From: Marvania coccoides
Taxonomy: Eukaryota > Chlorophyta > Trebouxiophyceae > Chlorellales > Chlorellaceae
Direction: 5' to 3'
Assembly (NCBI GenBank): GCA_963854735.1
Contig: OY978106.1
Coordinates: 1,116,001 to 1,180,000, forward strand
Length of the DNA: 64,000 nt
Shown: piece after piece, positions 9,980 to 21,251 of the stretch
How the letters are laid out: every line of letters begins with the position of its first letter
Numbering within the stretch: position 1 is the first letter of the stretch
The notes under the pieces: model-generated
Database searches by the model: none
Seen by the model: the letters and a program-made list of their open reading frames with translations, nothing else
Told to the model about the DNA's origin: nothing
Position numbers and translations under genes: made by a program

Positions 9980-12062
9980 CTATTTACCGGCAGTACTACT
10001 GCCACTATTGCTGCAAATTTTAGTTCCGGATTGGAAGCCAGCGACTCCTGTCGTAAAAGTCAACTGCATGCAGTGTCGATGAAGTATGGGGGTCAGCTTA
10101 TTTTGCATCTCCAACAGATGAATTGAAGTCCCTTTTCCTCACCTTTGAGGCGTCTGCCCATCGGTAACAATTCCTCGTGCTGAAACTGTAAGCTTGGCAT
10201 GCGGCACCCGCACTAATGCACGCTGTTCTGCAGGCAGCCACAGATTTCGTCTTTGCTGAAGCGGTGGCGGTCGCTGTCGGGCCAAACTGCCCAGCGTAGG
10301 TCGTCATGGTGGGAGTATTGCAGGTAGGTGCGACGCTCTTCATTGCGCGGTAGGCGTTAAGGAATCGCCCGTTTCCAACCTTTGCGGTGAGCCCGGCAAG
10401 AACATCAGCGGAATTGAGGAGCGCATCGATGAGCTGGCGGCCAGTGGCGGTAGGGGCGAGAGCCTTCATGAGAGCAAATACGCCTGAGACGTGCGGCACT
10501 GCCATTGAGGTGCCGCTTGAGATGGCGTATCCACCAAGATAAGTGGTGTAAATTTCAACGCCTGCAAACATAACAGCATAGAAGAGAAAAACAGTATGTT
10601 TGCAATCTCAAGCATGGGACGATCAAATTGAAATTGACTCCATTAAACATAAAACAAGCTCACCTGGAGCGGCGATGTCCGTGGTGACAGGCCCATAGTT
10701 GGAAGAGACCCACAGGGCGTTGGTCCTATCTGTCGCTGCCACTGTGACCACGCAGTTAGGGGCGTACGAAGCAGGGTAGAATGGGGTGGCATCAATATCT
10801 ACGGCGGAATTTCCAGCGCCCGTCACAAAGATGTGGCCAGCATTGCATGATGCATTGATGGCGTCATTCAGGGCCTGCGTGTACGGGCTGATGCCGCCCC
10901 AGCTGTTGCTGGTAATAGTGGCACCTTTCTCACGACAGTAGTTGATGCAATCGATCTGCGAGAAAGAATGGATGTCCAACACACAGTTTAAAGAATGTGT
11001 ACAAAGGAAAACACAGCTTAGCTGTAGCTCTGATTTTTTTGGCTAGAAGCTCACCGCATCCGAAATGTAGCCGTTGTTTGTGGCGTCGATGAACTTGCAA
11101 GGAATCATTTCGATGTTGTGGTTCACACCGGCAACCCTGCAATGCAGAAAAAGGAGTCGGAGAAGTTTAGGTTTTGGTGTTGAAAAAGAAAAATGCGCTG
11201 CTTTCCCCCCCCCAAAAAGCTTACCCTGCGGCGTTGTTGGCTTTTGCCCCCATAATTCCAGACACCAGCGTGCCATGCCCAAAGTCGTCTTGCCCGCCCC
11301 CTGTGTTGTTATCGTAGATAGCATTATAGCCGGGAACGACGTTGCCCTGGAGATCAGCGTGTGTCTGCGCGAGAAAAGACGCATACACATATGGTGGAAG
11401 TTTTATTTGAATCTAAGCATGCAAAATAGCAGGAAACGGCGAAAAGTTGAAGGAGATGAAAACAATCAACACCATGCTATCTTACCAGATCGATGCCGGA
11501 ATCAATGACGCAGACCTTCACGCGGGTACCCACTCCAGATGTTCCAACAGACAGGTCCCATGCCTGGTTCATTTTAATTGCGGAAAGGGCGTACTGTTGG
11601 GCGAACAATGGGTCATTGACAACTCCCAGACCGTGGACCGTGTAATCGTACTCGGCATACTCCACATCTGCATGGTAGCATAGCAAAGTTTTCCATTATT
11701 TCAGCCCCAAAGTCGAAAGCAATAACAGCCAATCTTACTTGGATCGTTCTTGAGCCGCTGCATTGCGTCTTCCACCGTCTCTCCCTCCCTGGGATCTTCC
11801 CGCCACAGCTTCTCCATGCGAAGATTCTTGTAGGTGGACCTTGGCGCCACCCTGCTGCTGCTCTTGTAACGCACAATGAGGCGGTGGGGCGCATCGTCTC
11901 TGCCCAGAGCGCTTGAGATCTACAGCAAAGGAAGGCGGACAGTGCGGTCTTCGGAGCTTGCAGCCACGCAATTGCCGTTACGTACAACAGCTGCAATTTT
12001 CTCACCTGGCCCACGATGATTGCCACAAACAAGAAGTTGGTGATTTTTGGTCTTTCTCCCAT
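9980..12062 (-). CDS. Secreted subtilisin-like (S8) protease with Cys-rich C-terminal domain, copy A
   Basis: Eight exons, complement(9980..10063, 10143..10561, 10664..10955, 11055..11136, 11225..11364, 11486..11667, 11739..11919, 12006..12062), give 478 aa with every phase consistent. Exon 1 encodes a short hydrophobic signal (ITNFLFVAIIVGQ). Residues about 20-90 are an inhibitor I9-like propeptide (RLIVRYK, VEDAMQRLKNDP). The proteinase K-like catalytic domain shows Asp135 (VIDSGID), His170 (FGHGTLVSG), the oxyanion Asn (TGAGNS) and Ser330 (SGTSMAVPHVSG). The C-terminal about 80 residues hold several Cys and resemble a PAN/apple-like module. The last small exon (LTFTTGVAGF onward) was accepted because copy B has a matching one. 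Its role is probably extracellular or vacuolar proteolysis. It is a tandem paralog of the gene at 13365-15314. Confidence 0.88.
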
Positions 12063-13364
12063 GGTCGTGATGGGCAGAACGGCTGGTTCTCTGCGATCGG
12101 CGGCACTCAAAAATGTGCTCTTAGTGCTCCAATCGTCGGTTCTCGCCTCAGATATCAGGCAGTCTCGGCGATGAAAATTGCGGGCTACCTTCTATAACTA
12201 CCTTTTATCAGCTGGCAGAAATTCAAACTTTTCGCAGCTTATTCTTTCTCGTCCAACTTACCTGAAGTTAATATTAAGAATTAAATGAAGCGACAGCTGT
12301 GTGTCTTCTTGTAGATTTCATGCCGATGGGGCCGCAGGGCGCCTTCCTGCCTTCTGTAATGCAGGAGGCTGTCGTGGCATTGCTCGTTGTGTCATTTGGA
12401 CGCTTCGCTTGTTGCAAGTCGAATCTCACGAAGCAGCGGCAGAATGAGCACACTTGAGGTGAGATATTGCCAGCGAGTTCGAGCTATCGAGCACCAGCCT
12501 CAATCGCGGACTGCCATTTTAGCTGCCATTTTAGCTTTAATGTCACAGCTGGCAGTTGGGCTGGCCAAAAGCTATTTTCGGGTAAATCCGCGTATAACCA
12601 ATGTATATGCAATAAAGACAGATAGCATTCACCATTTTCGTTGAAGTTTGTTGTCTCGATCACTTTCGAAAACATTTGCAATTTATGTTGCGTTGAAACG
12701 TGAAAAGGAAAGCCCGTTAGCAACGTTAATGCACCATCCATTGACATTCCGCGTAGATGTCTAGCTGCCAGGTGACAGCGAACATTTTTTGTTGTCTTTC
12801 ATCACCAGCATTTTGGGCTTATTTCTCAATAAAACAGCTATTTTTGTTCTTGCATACAAATTTAATTGTAGTTCAGATCTGTGTAGCCGATTTTCCCTTC
12901 CTTCACTGGCAATGTCAAACTCTTTGAGCAGCGGGCGGGCGACAGCAACACGTTTGAATTGTTCAACTGTGTCAATGTTCACTATTGTTTCGAGCTATAA
13001 ATCTTTGCTGGAATAATTATTTAATTACATTTGCTTAAACTTCTTGACCATTTATTCATTTTTGTGCGATAGAAGAAAAAAAAAATAGCGGAAGCGAGCG
13101 GCACGCTGCAGCATTATAAAATAATATGAAAAAGAGCCAAGGAAAATAAACACCTGCCGTAAGAAAAAATGCATGCATGCAATAATAACAATAAGCGCGT
13201 GAAGAAAAAGAAGCGAGAAAAAAAACAGCTGCAAGAAAAACCTCCATGCAGCAGCATAAATGTACGTCAAAATTGAGTTTAAATAGCGGCGATTGAAGGC
13301 ATGATAAACGTTATGCCTTGACAACCCAAAAGCGAGGATCCTGCAGTAAGCTGGCTGCAAAATA
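12063..13364. other. Intergenic between the two subtilase paralogs, 1.3 kb
   Basis: This contains the promoter of copy A on the left and the 3' region of copy B on the right. It is AT-rich, with A-runs at 13070-13090 and short CATG/TGCA repeats near 13170. I see no coding or RNA gene signal. Confidence 0.5.
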
Positions 13365-15314
13365 TCATCGTCCTGCGGCGGAGCAGTATTTTGTGCCTGT
13401 TCGAAATTCCGATCCCATCTTGAAAGTCAACTGCAATGGAGGGAAAGAAAATAACAGAGGGTCATTTAATATATATTTTAATAAATTAAATAAAAATCCA
13501 ACGCACATAATAAGATAACGATATCTCACCTTTGAAGCGGCCACAGACCACTGCCAGCATTGCCTGTCTGCCACGCGGTAGGTGAACACCAGGCACTGCG
13601 ACGCACTGCTGCAGCTTGTTCTGCACTCTGCAACGTCTGCCACGGCAGAAATGCTGTAGGCTGTTTCTGTGGCGCTCGTGTACTGCCCTGCAAATTCAGT
13701 CATGCTGTAGGTAGCGCAAGCTGCAATGGTTTTTGTGGGCGGTGGGGGCGGCGAGGGCGGGCGTGAGGGCGGGCTTGAGGGCGGCGATGGCTTTGTGCTG
13801 ACAGACTGCAAAGCTGCATAAGCGTTGAGGACGCGGCCGTTCTGGATTGACCCCATCAGGTCAGGGACGACGTCAGCGGAGCTCAGCAGCTTGGACATGA
13901 GCTGTGGCCCTGTGAGAGCAGGGTTGGCAGCAGCCATGAGGGCCAAGACCCCACTCACGTGAGGGGCTGCCATGGAGGTGCCGCTGAGCTGAACGTATGT
14001 CCCGTTGATATACGTGGACAGAATATCGACACCTGCACAAAAATCCGAAAAAATAAAACTTTGTTAGTATGTAACTTTTATTTTAGAGATTCTCTGTATA
14101 TTTTATTTCAAACTGACCTGGTGCACCGATGTGAGTAGAGGCATTGCCGTAGTTGGAGAATGAGGCCACGGTGGTGGCCGTTTCGGTGGCAGCGACGCTG
14201 ACAACGCACGAAAGGTTGTGGGAGGTGGAGTACGATGACGGGAAGGAGGGGGTCACATCATTATTTGTCCCTTGGTTCCCAGCTGCAGCCACAAACAAGT
14301 GGCCAGCGTTGCAAGATGCGCCAATAGCGGCAGCCATGGCCTCACTGGCACCCCCGCCACCCCAGCTGTTGCTGGTAATGGTGGCATTTTGGTCCCGGCA
14401 CCAATTGATGCAGTCGACCTGAAGAAGGAACAAATCGGCGGTGAGTAGGAATGAAATTATGTACTAAAACTTATGATTACCGGTAAACTTAATCATGTAT
14501 GTTGAGAACGAGCAGAGGTGTGCATTGAAATCTTACCGCATCCGACAGAAATCCAGAGCTGCCAGTCATAAACTTGCAGGCGATGATCTCAACGTCTTGG
14601 TTGATGCCAGCAATGCCCAGATTGTTGTTGTGCGTCGCTCCAATCGTCCCGGCGCAGTGTGTACCGTGCCCACTCTGGTCCAACCCCCGATCAGTGCTGT
14701 TGCTGTCGTCAATGGCATTGTACCCCGGGACAGCGTTCCTTTGAAGGTCGGGGTGGCTAAGGTCTACGCCCGTATCTACTACGCACACACGAACGCGGTT
14801 GGTTGCGCTGCCCTTGCTGATGCCCCACGCCTGCGCCATCTTGATCTGCGTCATCGCCGTCTGCTTGGAAAAGTCGGGATCGTTCACGGGGGCTGCCTGC
14901 TTAAGGGAGCGCCCGACCGTGCGCAGCACGACGTCAGGCTCCACAAAATCCACCCCTGGGTCTGCTTTCAGCCGCTGTATAGCGTCATCCATGGTCTCGC
15001 CCTCGTCTGGCTCAACGCGATACAGCCCCTCCATGCGCAGCGGCTTCACTTTAGAGCTGGTACTCGATGGCTGCAGTGTGGCGGCCCGTTCATCCCTGTG
15101 GTCGGTCTTGAAGCGCACGATGAGCCTCTTGGGGGAAGAAGATTGATCTTCATCTACATCTCGAGCAAAACTCTGCAAGTGACACCGGGGGGCTCAGCGT
15201 GACGATTAACTCAGCATGTTGGCTTGTATTTGGTCTATTTAATGGACGCCACTGGGATACCTGAGTGAAAAAGATCAACAGCAAGAATTTTGCCAGTCCA
15301 CGCGAAGACATCAT
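13365..15314 (-). CDS. Secreted subtilisin-like (S8) protease with Pro-rich linker, copy B
   Basis: Five exons, complement(13365..13430, 13530..14032, 14118..14418, 14537..15172, 15261..15314), give 519 aa. Two in-frame ATGs open it (15314 and 15311); I chose the first. The signal peptide (GLAKFLLLIFFTQ) is followed by an I9-like propeptide (about 35-100) and the catalytic domain with Asp151 (VVDTGVD), His187 (SGHGTHCAG), the oxyanion Asn (AAAGNQG) and Ser350 (SGTSMAAPHVSG). A linker of SPP/PPSRPP/PPPPP repeats, typical of hydroxyproline-rich algal wall proteins, then leads to the same Cys-rich C-terminal module as copy A. The four intron sites shared with copy A are kept, but three introns present in copy A are missing inside exon 2. 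Confidence 0.9.
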
Positions 15315-15886
15315 TGTTTTCGACTGCCGGGCTTCTCAACTAAAGATCTGTTTGCTAAAGAAGTCGGATATTCAAATAATCGAAGCCAAGCTCACAAAGG
15401 CCGCCTCTTTCAAAAAAAAAAAGAATCTAATCACAGATCTTTAAAAAATGAGGAGATTGAGTGGCCTGTGCAAAACTGCAAGCCAACTAATTTTTTGTTC
15501 CCTATCTACTATTAAGAATAATTGCTTGGCTCCTGGTGATGCGGGACAACGCAACTAGTTTTGAGCGACCTTCAATCAGGCGCAAGCGCGCTATTCCCCT
15601 CATCTCACCACAGCCAAAACTCTCTGAGTTTTAGGAAGCAACGCAGGTGAATCACCAGCGTGACGAGCCCGGCGTGCTGCTGTCTCTAGTTTACTGGAAA
15701 GACGACGTTATCGCGTCACAGGCAAGGAGGGAAACGCCACCTACTGAAAAAAATGCCTGATCAGCACACGCCGGCGACACTGCTTCCTTAGTCCTCTCAA
15801 TTCTAACAGGCAAATTTACTATCAATTCAGTTATCAAGCTACTATGTATTCGTCAATCCAAGCAAAGCACACATTGCAGCTGCTGT
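15315..15886. other. Intergenic: promoter of subtilase copy B and 3' region of GEN1-like gene
   Basis: 572 bp with no coding signal. A run of ten A lies at about 15412-15421. The right part should be the 3' UTR of the resolvase gene. Confidence 0.5.
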
Positions 15887-18409
15887 TCATTCGTCAGTCA
15901 AGTCAATCACCTCCTGCTGCGCCTGCTGCCGCTCTTTCCTCCTGGCCGATGTTTTCTTCTCCCCTGGCGAGTCATCGTCCACCAGGTTGACCACCTCCGT
16001 TTCTTGGCTCGGCCCACCGCCGCCACTCAGCAGGCGCCCCACTTCAGCCCCCCGCTCCCTCATGCCTGCCAGCTCCGCATCTCTACTGGCCTTCTCCCCC
16101 TCCGCAGCCTCCCTGGCAGTCCGCTTTTCCACCAGCGTCCGCAGCGTCTGAAGAAGAGGGGAGTTATCTGGGGCCTCGCCCGGCAGCTTGGAGGGGCTGC
16201 GGGCCTTCTTTGCAGGGCTGGCTGTCCCGATAATAGCAGCAGCGCTGGAGGGACCTGCGACGTCTCCCTCCATCTCCAGACCCCTCTGCCGTCCATTTCC
16301 ATTCCCATTTTCTGCAGCGCCCATGCTGCTGCTCCCTCCAGTACCCCAAAACTTCGCAGCAGCAACTTTTGCGGCCTCATCTTCCCCACCGCGGGTCTCC
16401 CCTTCTCCTCCCCTCCTCGAGCCTCTCCCCACCACCAGAAACCGCTCCATGGCACCCCTGGGCATCACCTCTGCCGCTGCAGCCTTGCTTTTGCGTGCGC
16501 CGATCGTTTTTCCTCTTCCACCGGCACCGGCCTTGCCGAGCAGCTTGTCCTGCCAGGCTTGCTCCACCGCAGGCCATCGCCGCCGCAGCTCCATCTGCCG
16601 CACAGCTCGGTGAGAGCTCGTCGTACCGGTCGCAGCGAGCCACTTGCGATCGAATTCCACCACAGACAGTCCAGCAGCAGCGGGAGATTCTGAATCGCCA
16701 GCGTTGCCGCTAGCATCTGCCTGAGATGCCCCAGCTGCATTAATTTCCCGCCAATGCAGCTTCCTCTCAAGCGCGCGCTCCACCACCACGTCCGTGCGCC
16801 CCCACTCCACCAGGTAGCGCCACCCTGCGTCAGCTTCGCCGCTGCCCTGGACTTTCTTCACGGCTTTCGGCTTAAATTCCGCTCGTGACGCCCCCCGCGC
16901 CCCCTCTCGCAGGTCCCACTCCAGCAGCGCGGGCAGCACCTTGCCGCGCACCATTCCCAGGTCCCATTTCATCGGCTTCTCTCCTGGCAGCCCTTCAATT
17001 ATCGAGTGAATGGCGACAATGCTGGGCCGGTGCTGCCACGTAAACCGCTGCCCCAGCTGCATACCGCGCAGCGCCATGGTCTGCTGCACGTGCTTCCGCG
17101 CCGCCTCGAGCTGACGCCGGTACACCGCCGCCGACTCCCTCACCCTGGCCGCCATCCCTGGTTGCTGGCGAGCCTTCGTGAGGATGCGCTCCGCGCAACG
17201 CTCGTTGGCACGGCGGTGGAACGCGCACTGGCAGGGCTGATCGCTGCCAGCGCAGCAGCAGCCATCTCCAACTCTGCCGCTGCTGGCCAGGCACTCTTGG
17301 CAAGGGTTTTTCTCCGTGTGGGCCTGGATTTTCGTCCGCCTGCCGCTCTCATGCCCGCACTGCGCGCACCCCGTGCACCTTGTGAGCGCGGCCAGAGTGG
17401 GGTCTGGCCCTGCATCCAGCGCTGTCTCGAATGCGTCAATGACGCCGCTGTCGTCTGCTGCGCCGCCCAGAAGCTCCTTGATCAGCGCCAGCGTGCCCTT
17501 GGCACCCACTCCCTCAGCCCCAGCCTCGTCATAGTCGCAGCCAGCCAGCCCTGCGATCAGCATCAGCGCTTCGGTGCCGGCACCAGCAGCTGTGAGCCCC
17601 AAGTGCCTGCACAAAGACTCCAGCGTGGTGCGAGCTGCTTTGACGGTGTCAGTCCCCGACAGACTGAGTTTAAGTTCGTGGTAGACGGTGGATGAGCCGT
17701 ACAGCAGGGCATCGCTATCGCTGGTGGCCACAGCGTCCACAGCGCCAGCCAGGCACAGAGCGGCGCAGGTGGCCTCAGCCTCTCCAGGCGCTTCAATCAC
17801 TGGCAGACCCTGCGCATTGTATTTATGACGTGTCGGGTAGTTTAAGGAGACAAGCGAAGATGAAGAAGAAGAAAAATTGTGTCGACGTAAATATTTTGTT
17901 TCGCAGCTTACCATTGCTTCCAGCACGGTGGCCACCTTTTGGCCCCACAGCGTGAACATAGATGTTCCGTTGGAGGAAGAGGGCATGAAAGAAGCCTGCC
18001 CCGCCCGCCCAGCGCGATCCGCAGCTCGCCTCTGCTGGGCCGCCGCTTTTTCTGCCGGAGCGTTGCCTTCCACGACGAAAACCGGGGTGATGCCGAAGCG
18101 CAGCCATTGCAGGGACTACAGGGTGACACATATCTAGTTTAGCGTTGTTTTCAGAGCATTAATAGGTAAGGAAATCATCAAAACTCTCACCCGCTCAAAC
18201 GCCACTTTGGTGCTGCGCTGGACGTCGGAAAAGTGGGGCACCAGGGCCGCTTGCTCGTTTGCCTGCTGCATCCACACCGCCAGATCGACGGCGATGACCT
18301 TTCCGTCCAGCTGCTGCGCCAGAAGAGCGGTGTCTGCCGGCTCATTGCTGCGGAACTCGGTGACTAGGTTTTCGGCCCGCATCAACTGCCAAAGGCACTT
18401 GACACCCAT
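15887..18409 (-). CDS. GEN1/SEND1-type Rad2-family Holliday junction resolvase
   Basis: Three exons, complement(15887..17809, 17912..18115, 18191..18409), all phase 0, give 781 aa. The start MGVKCLWQLMR is the canonical Rad2/XPG N-terminus, so Gly2 is free after Met removal. XPG-N (1-105) carries the acidic DLAVWM motif and GITPVFVVEG. XPG-I (from about 142) has EAPGEAEATCA and TSDSDALLYG, followed by the helix-two-turn-helix with GCDYDEAG. A Cys/His-rich insert (about 235-305, with CTGCAQCGH and CCCAGS) and a chromodomain-like stretch (YLVEWGRTDVVVE, about 485) are features of plant GEN1/SEND1 rather than FEN1, EXO1 or XPG. The tail is basic and disordered and ends in two SUMO-interacting-like motifs. 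The protein should resolve four-way junctions in the nucleus. Confidence 0.87.
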
Positions 18410-19412
18410 GCTGGAGGGCTGTCCTAGTCAGATAAAATTATTAACGGTTATTTGGGAGGCGGGTTGCTCCTGAAAAGGCCGGAAACTCTGGTGGGTCGTT
18501 GCAGATACATGCAAAAATAGATCGGGGAAGGAACGAGGGATGGCTGCATTCTGACACCTTCTACAACTTATCAGTGTATTCAAATTAATTCGGCAAACCT
18601 TATAATCGCCGTTAAAACAGGCAAATTGAGGATTTGGGCGGTGCCCGTAATAACGGTATTCCCCCCCCCCCCCTTTTAAGGAGCTTCTTCTTTGCTAGCG
18701 AACAATGTACGTACGCAATGTTTTTATTTCTGAGGCGAAGACGCAATGCAACGGGTTCCAATAGTATTGTTAATAATACATCATCGGACTCGCACACATT
18801 TTGTCGCGAAAACTTCACTCGAGAAGAGAAGGACATTAAAGACGCGCTCAGCATGATGCTCTGACACGGATACAGCTGCCATATGTTGGGTAGACTGGCT
18901 AGCGTCACGAGAAAGCTGCACCGTCTCAGCTGAGGAGTTGCCGGCCGAACGCTGCTCTCTTTCAAATAAATGCTTTTCATCTCAATTTTGCACACATTAA
19001 GGATGAGACCACACAACGAGTAAAAGCAATATGCGGGAAAACGATTTGTTTCCATTAAATGGCGGCCACCACAGCAAGAAAAAAAAAGAACGCCAGATCA
19101 CAAAACACGCTCCTCTACGCTGCGCAGCATGACGAAAGTAAGAAAGAAAGAAGGAAAAAAACATCCAGGGACCCAAAGAAAAGGGAGAGAGAAAGGTGGA
19201 AAAGGAAGAGAGAAGGAAAGGGAGGGGCCCATGTGTTGTCTTCATCCGTTATAACAATCATCAAGAGAGAAAGTCATCCAACTACCCTTTTTTCGTCTTG
19301 TCATTATTAGTATCTATCATCGTCGTATATAAAAGCCTTCAAAACTGTTAACGCGTCGCCACCGCTCTCCCCTTCCTTTTGTTCGGTCCACTCTCCCTCC
19401 ATCACTGCGCAT
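18410..19412. other. Intergenic, 1.0 kb, with a C14 tract
   Basis: This carries the promoter of the resolvase gene (left) and the 3' UTR of the mitochondrial carrier gene (right). A homopolymer of 14 C lies at 18661-18674 and an A/G-rich run at about 19075-19240. I see no gene. Confidence 0.5.
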
Positions 19413-20754
19413 TTAATCGCTGATTCGAATCTCCGCCCCCAGCACCTCCTTGACCTGCTCGTACGTCACGAACGCAATGGCGATGCTGGGCACCACCTTG
19501 AGGTAGTTGGGCGCCAGCCCCTTGAACAGTGCCCCCACGCCCTCCTCCTTTATCGTCCGAGAAAAGCAGTCCACCATGCCGCGGTACGCCACGGCGTGGC
19601 CATGGTCGGCGTGCAGCCCCTGAGCACCCTGCCACCCCGACACCTGCAGTCGCCTCCTCACCACGTCAAAGGGGTAGGCCACCGTCTGCCCGGTGGTCCC
19701 TGCCAGAGCCCCACACCCCAGCCGCGTGGCGATCGTCAGGTCCCGCTCGTCTCTGCAGCCGTACATCTTGATCAGCACGTCCTTCATGGTCTCGTACACC
19801 GCGAAATTGAGCCCCACGTAGGGCACCACACCAATGACCGATGGAAGCCACCCCCGCCACAGCGCCAGCAGTCCCTCCTCAGCCACAATGACCCGCGTGG
19901 CGTGCAGCATGCCACGGTACTGCTGGTTTGTGCCCTCTTGGATGGTGATGCGGCCGCGCACCATATCCATGGGGTAGGTGAGCGACATGCCAACGATGCC
20001 GGCACCGGCGCCCGCAGCCAGCCGCAGCCCCGGGGTGAGCTGTCCGTCGCCGCCCGCGTCGATGAGGGAGTGCGATATCTTGCGCGAGAGCTGCTCGTAG
20101 GTGAGGAACTTGATGGCCGAGTTGGGGAAGATGCGGATGCAGTTGAGGCCGTTGCCCTTGAAGAGCCCTCGGATGCCGTCTGTGCGCCACATGTGCAGCA
20201 TGCCCTGCCAGATGCCGGTGTACACCTTTTCGTTGCCTTGCACTTGCATCAAAATCTGGAGAGAACAAGAGGAAAATTGGAGGGTTGGGAAGAGTAGGCG
20301 GCAGGGGCAGCTAAAGAAAAGTGCAAAAGGAGGGGGGAAATGCAGGGCAGGGTTTGGCTGCTCACTTTCAACCTCTCCAGGGGCGCCACTGCCGTCCGAC
20401 TCCTGCAGGCCAGCCAAAGAACCAGACGAATTTGAGTGAGAAAAGGATGAGATGACAAGTTTGAAGGCTGTCCAAACCAAACCCTGGAAGGGGTGCATGC
20501 ACTCACACTGCCCCTGCTGTGCCACCAGCTAGAAGTGACTTTGTGATCTGCGCAGTGAACAGGCGGAAAGGGGTGAGGGCAAAGAGATGGAAAAATTGAG
20601 AGCATTGCACAAAACATTTTGAGTCTCTGCAATTAATGCGAGAAAATCGACTCACCTGCGACCATGTCAGTTGTCTCTTGTCATTAGATGCCATGACAAT
20701 TTTTGGAACCGTCTTCTTCACTTCCAAAACTCCGATTGCCTCTTTTTGGTTCAT
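19413..20754 (-). CDS. Mitochondrial carrier family protein, ADNT1/ATP-Mg-phosphate carrier type
   Basis: Four exons, complement(19413..20255, 20366..20402, 20507..20547, 20656..20754), give 339 aa. Three mitochondrial carrier repeats are present, each with the family signature: PLERLK, PMDMVRGR and PFDVVRRR. The sequence after repeat 1 (ILMQVQGNEKVYTG, then GLFKGNGLNCIRIFPNSAIK) is typical of carriers for adenine nucleotides or CoA, such as plant ADNT1, APC/SCaMC and CoA carriers. There are no EF-hands at the N-terminus, which argues against the calcium-regulated ATP-Mg/Pi carriers. It should exchange nucleotides or a related cofactor across the inner mitochondrial membrane; the exact substrate is open. 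A second in-frame Met at residue 21 could be the true start. Confidence 0.88.
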
Positions 20755-21251
20755 GTGTGTGAACTGAAGGGTGGCCAGCAGAGTGATGACTCTCTCTCGA
20801 CCCCAAACCGAACACTAAACGACGTTCCAATCCAGATGGGGGGCTGCACCACCGAAACCGCCTTTCAAAACCTTCCGCTTTCGCAAGATGAGACCCTTGC
20901 ACAGCAGGTAGTTCACAGCTGGAGACGATCCAGTCTTGGGTCAGCTCCCAAGAACCTGGAATTGCCGCAAAAGCTACAAAGACGCCGAAATCGCGTCGCA
21001 GCTTTTGGTGGGGGCGCCCTTTAAAAAATAAAAAAATGCGAAGAGTTTTTTCTTTCTCTGGCGGTGAGCTCCGCTCAAAAGGCCACGAAACCGAGTAATT
21101 GTTATTTCGAAACACTCGACTGTTTAAGCTTTAGACCGCCTGCGGCGTGCGGCAGTTCCTTTGCTGGCCTTTTTAGAAATGTTTTAATTCAGACCCACCA
21201 ACACGACTTGGCGGCCTTTAGACATTTCGGCCTGTAAATTGACCCCCCGAC
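20755..21251. promoter_or_regulatory. Divergent promoter region, carrier / MnmG
   Basis: 497 bp between two start codons reading away from each other. No frame here looks coding, and specific elements cannot be named. Confidence 0.4.
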
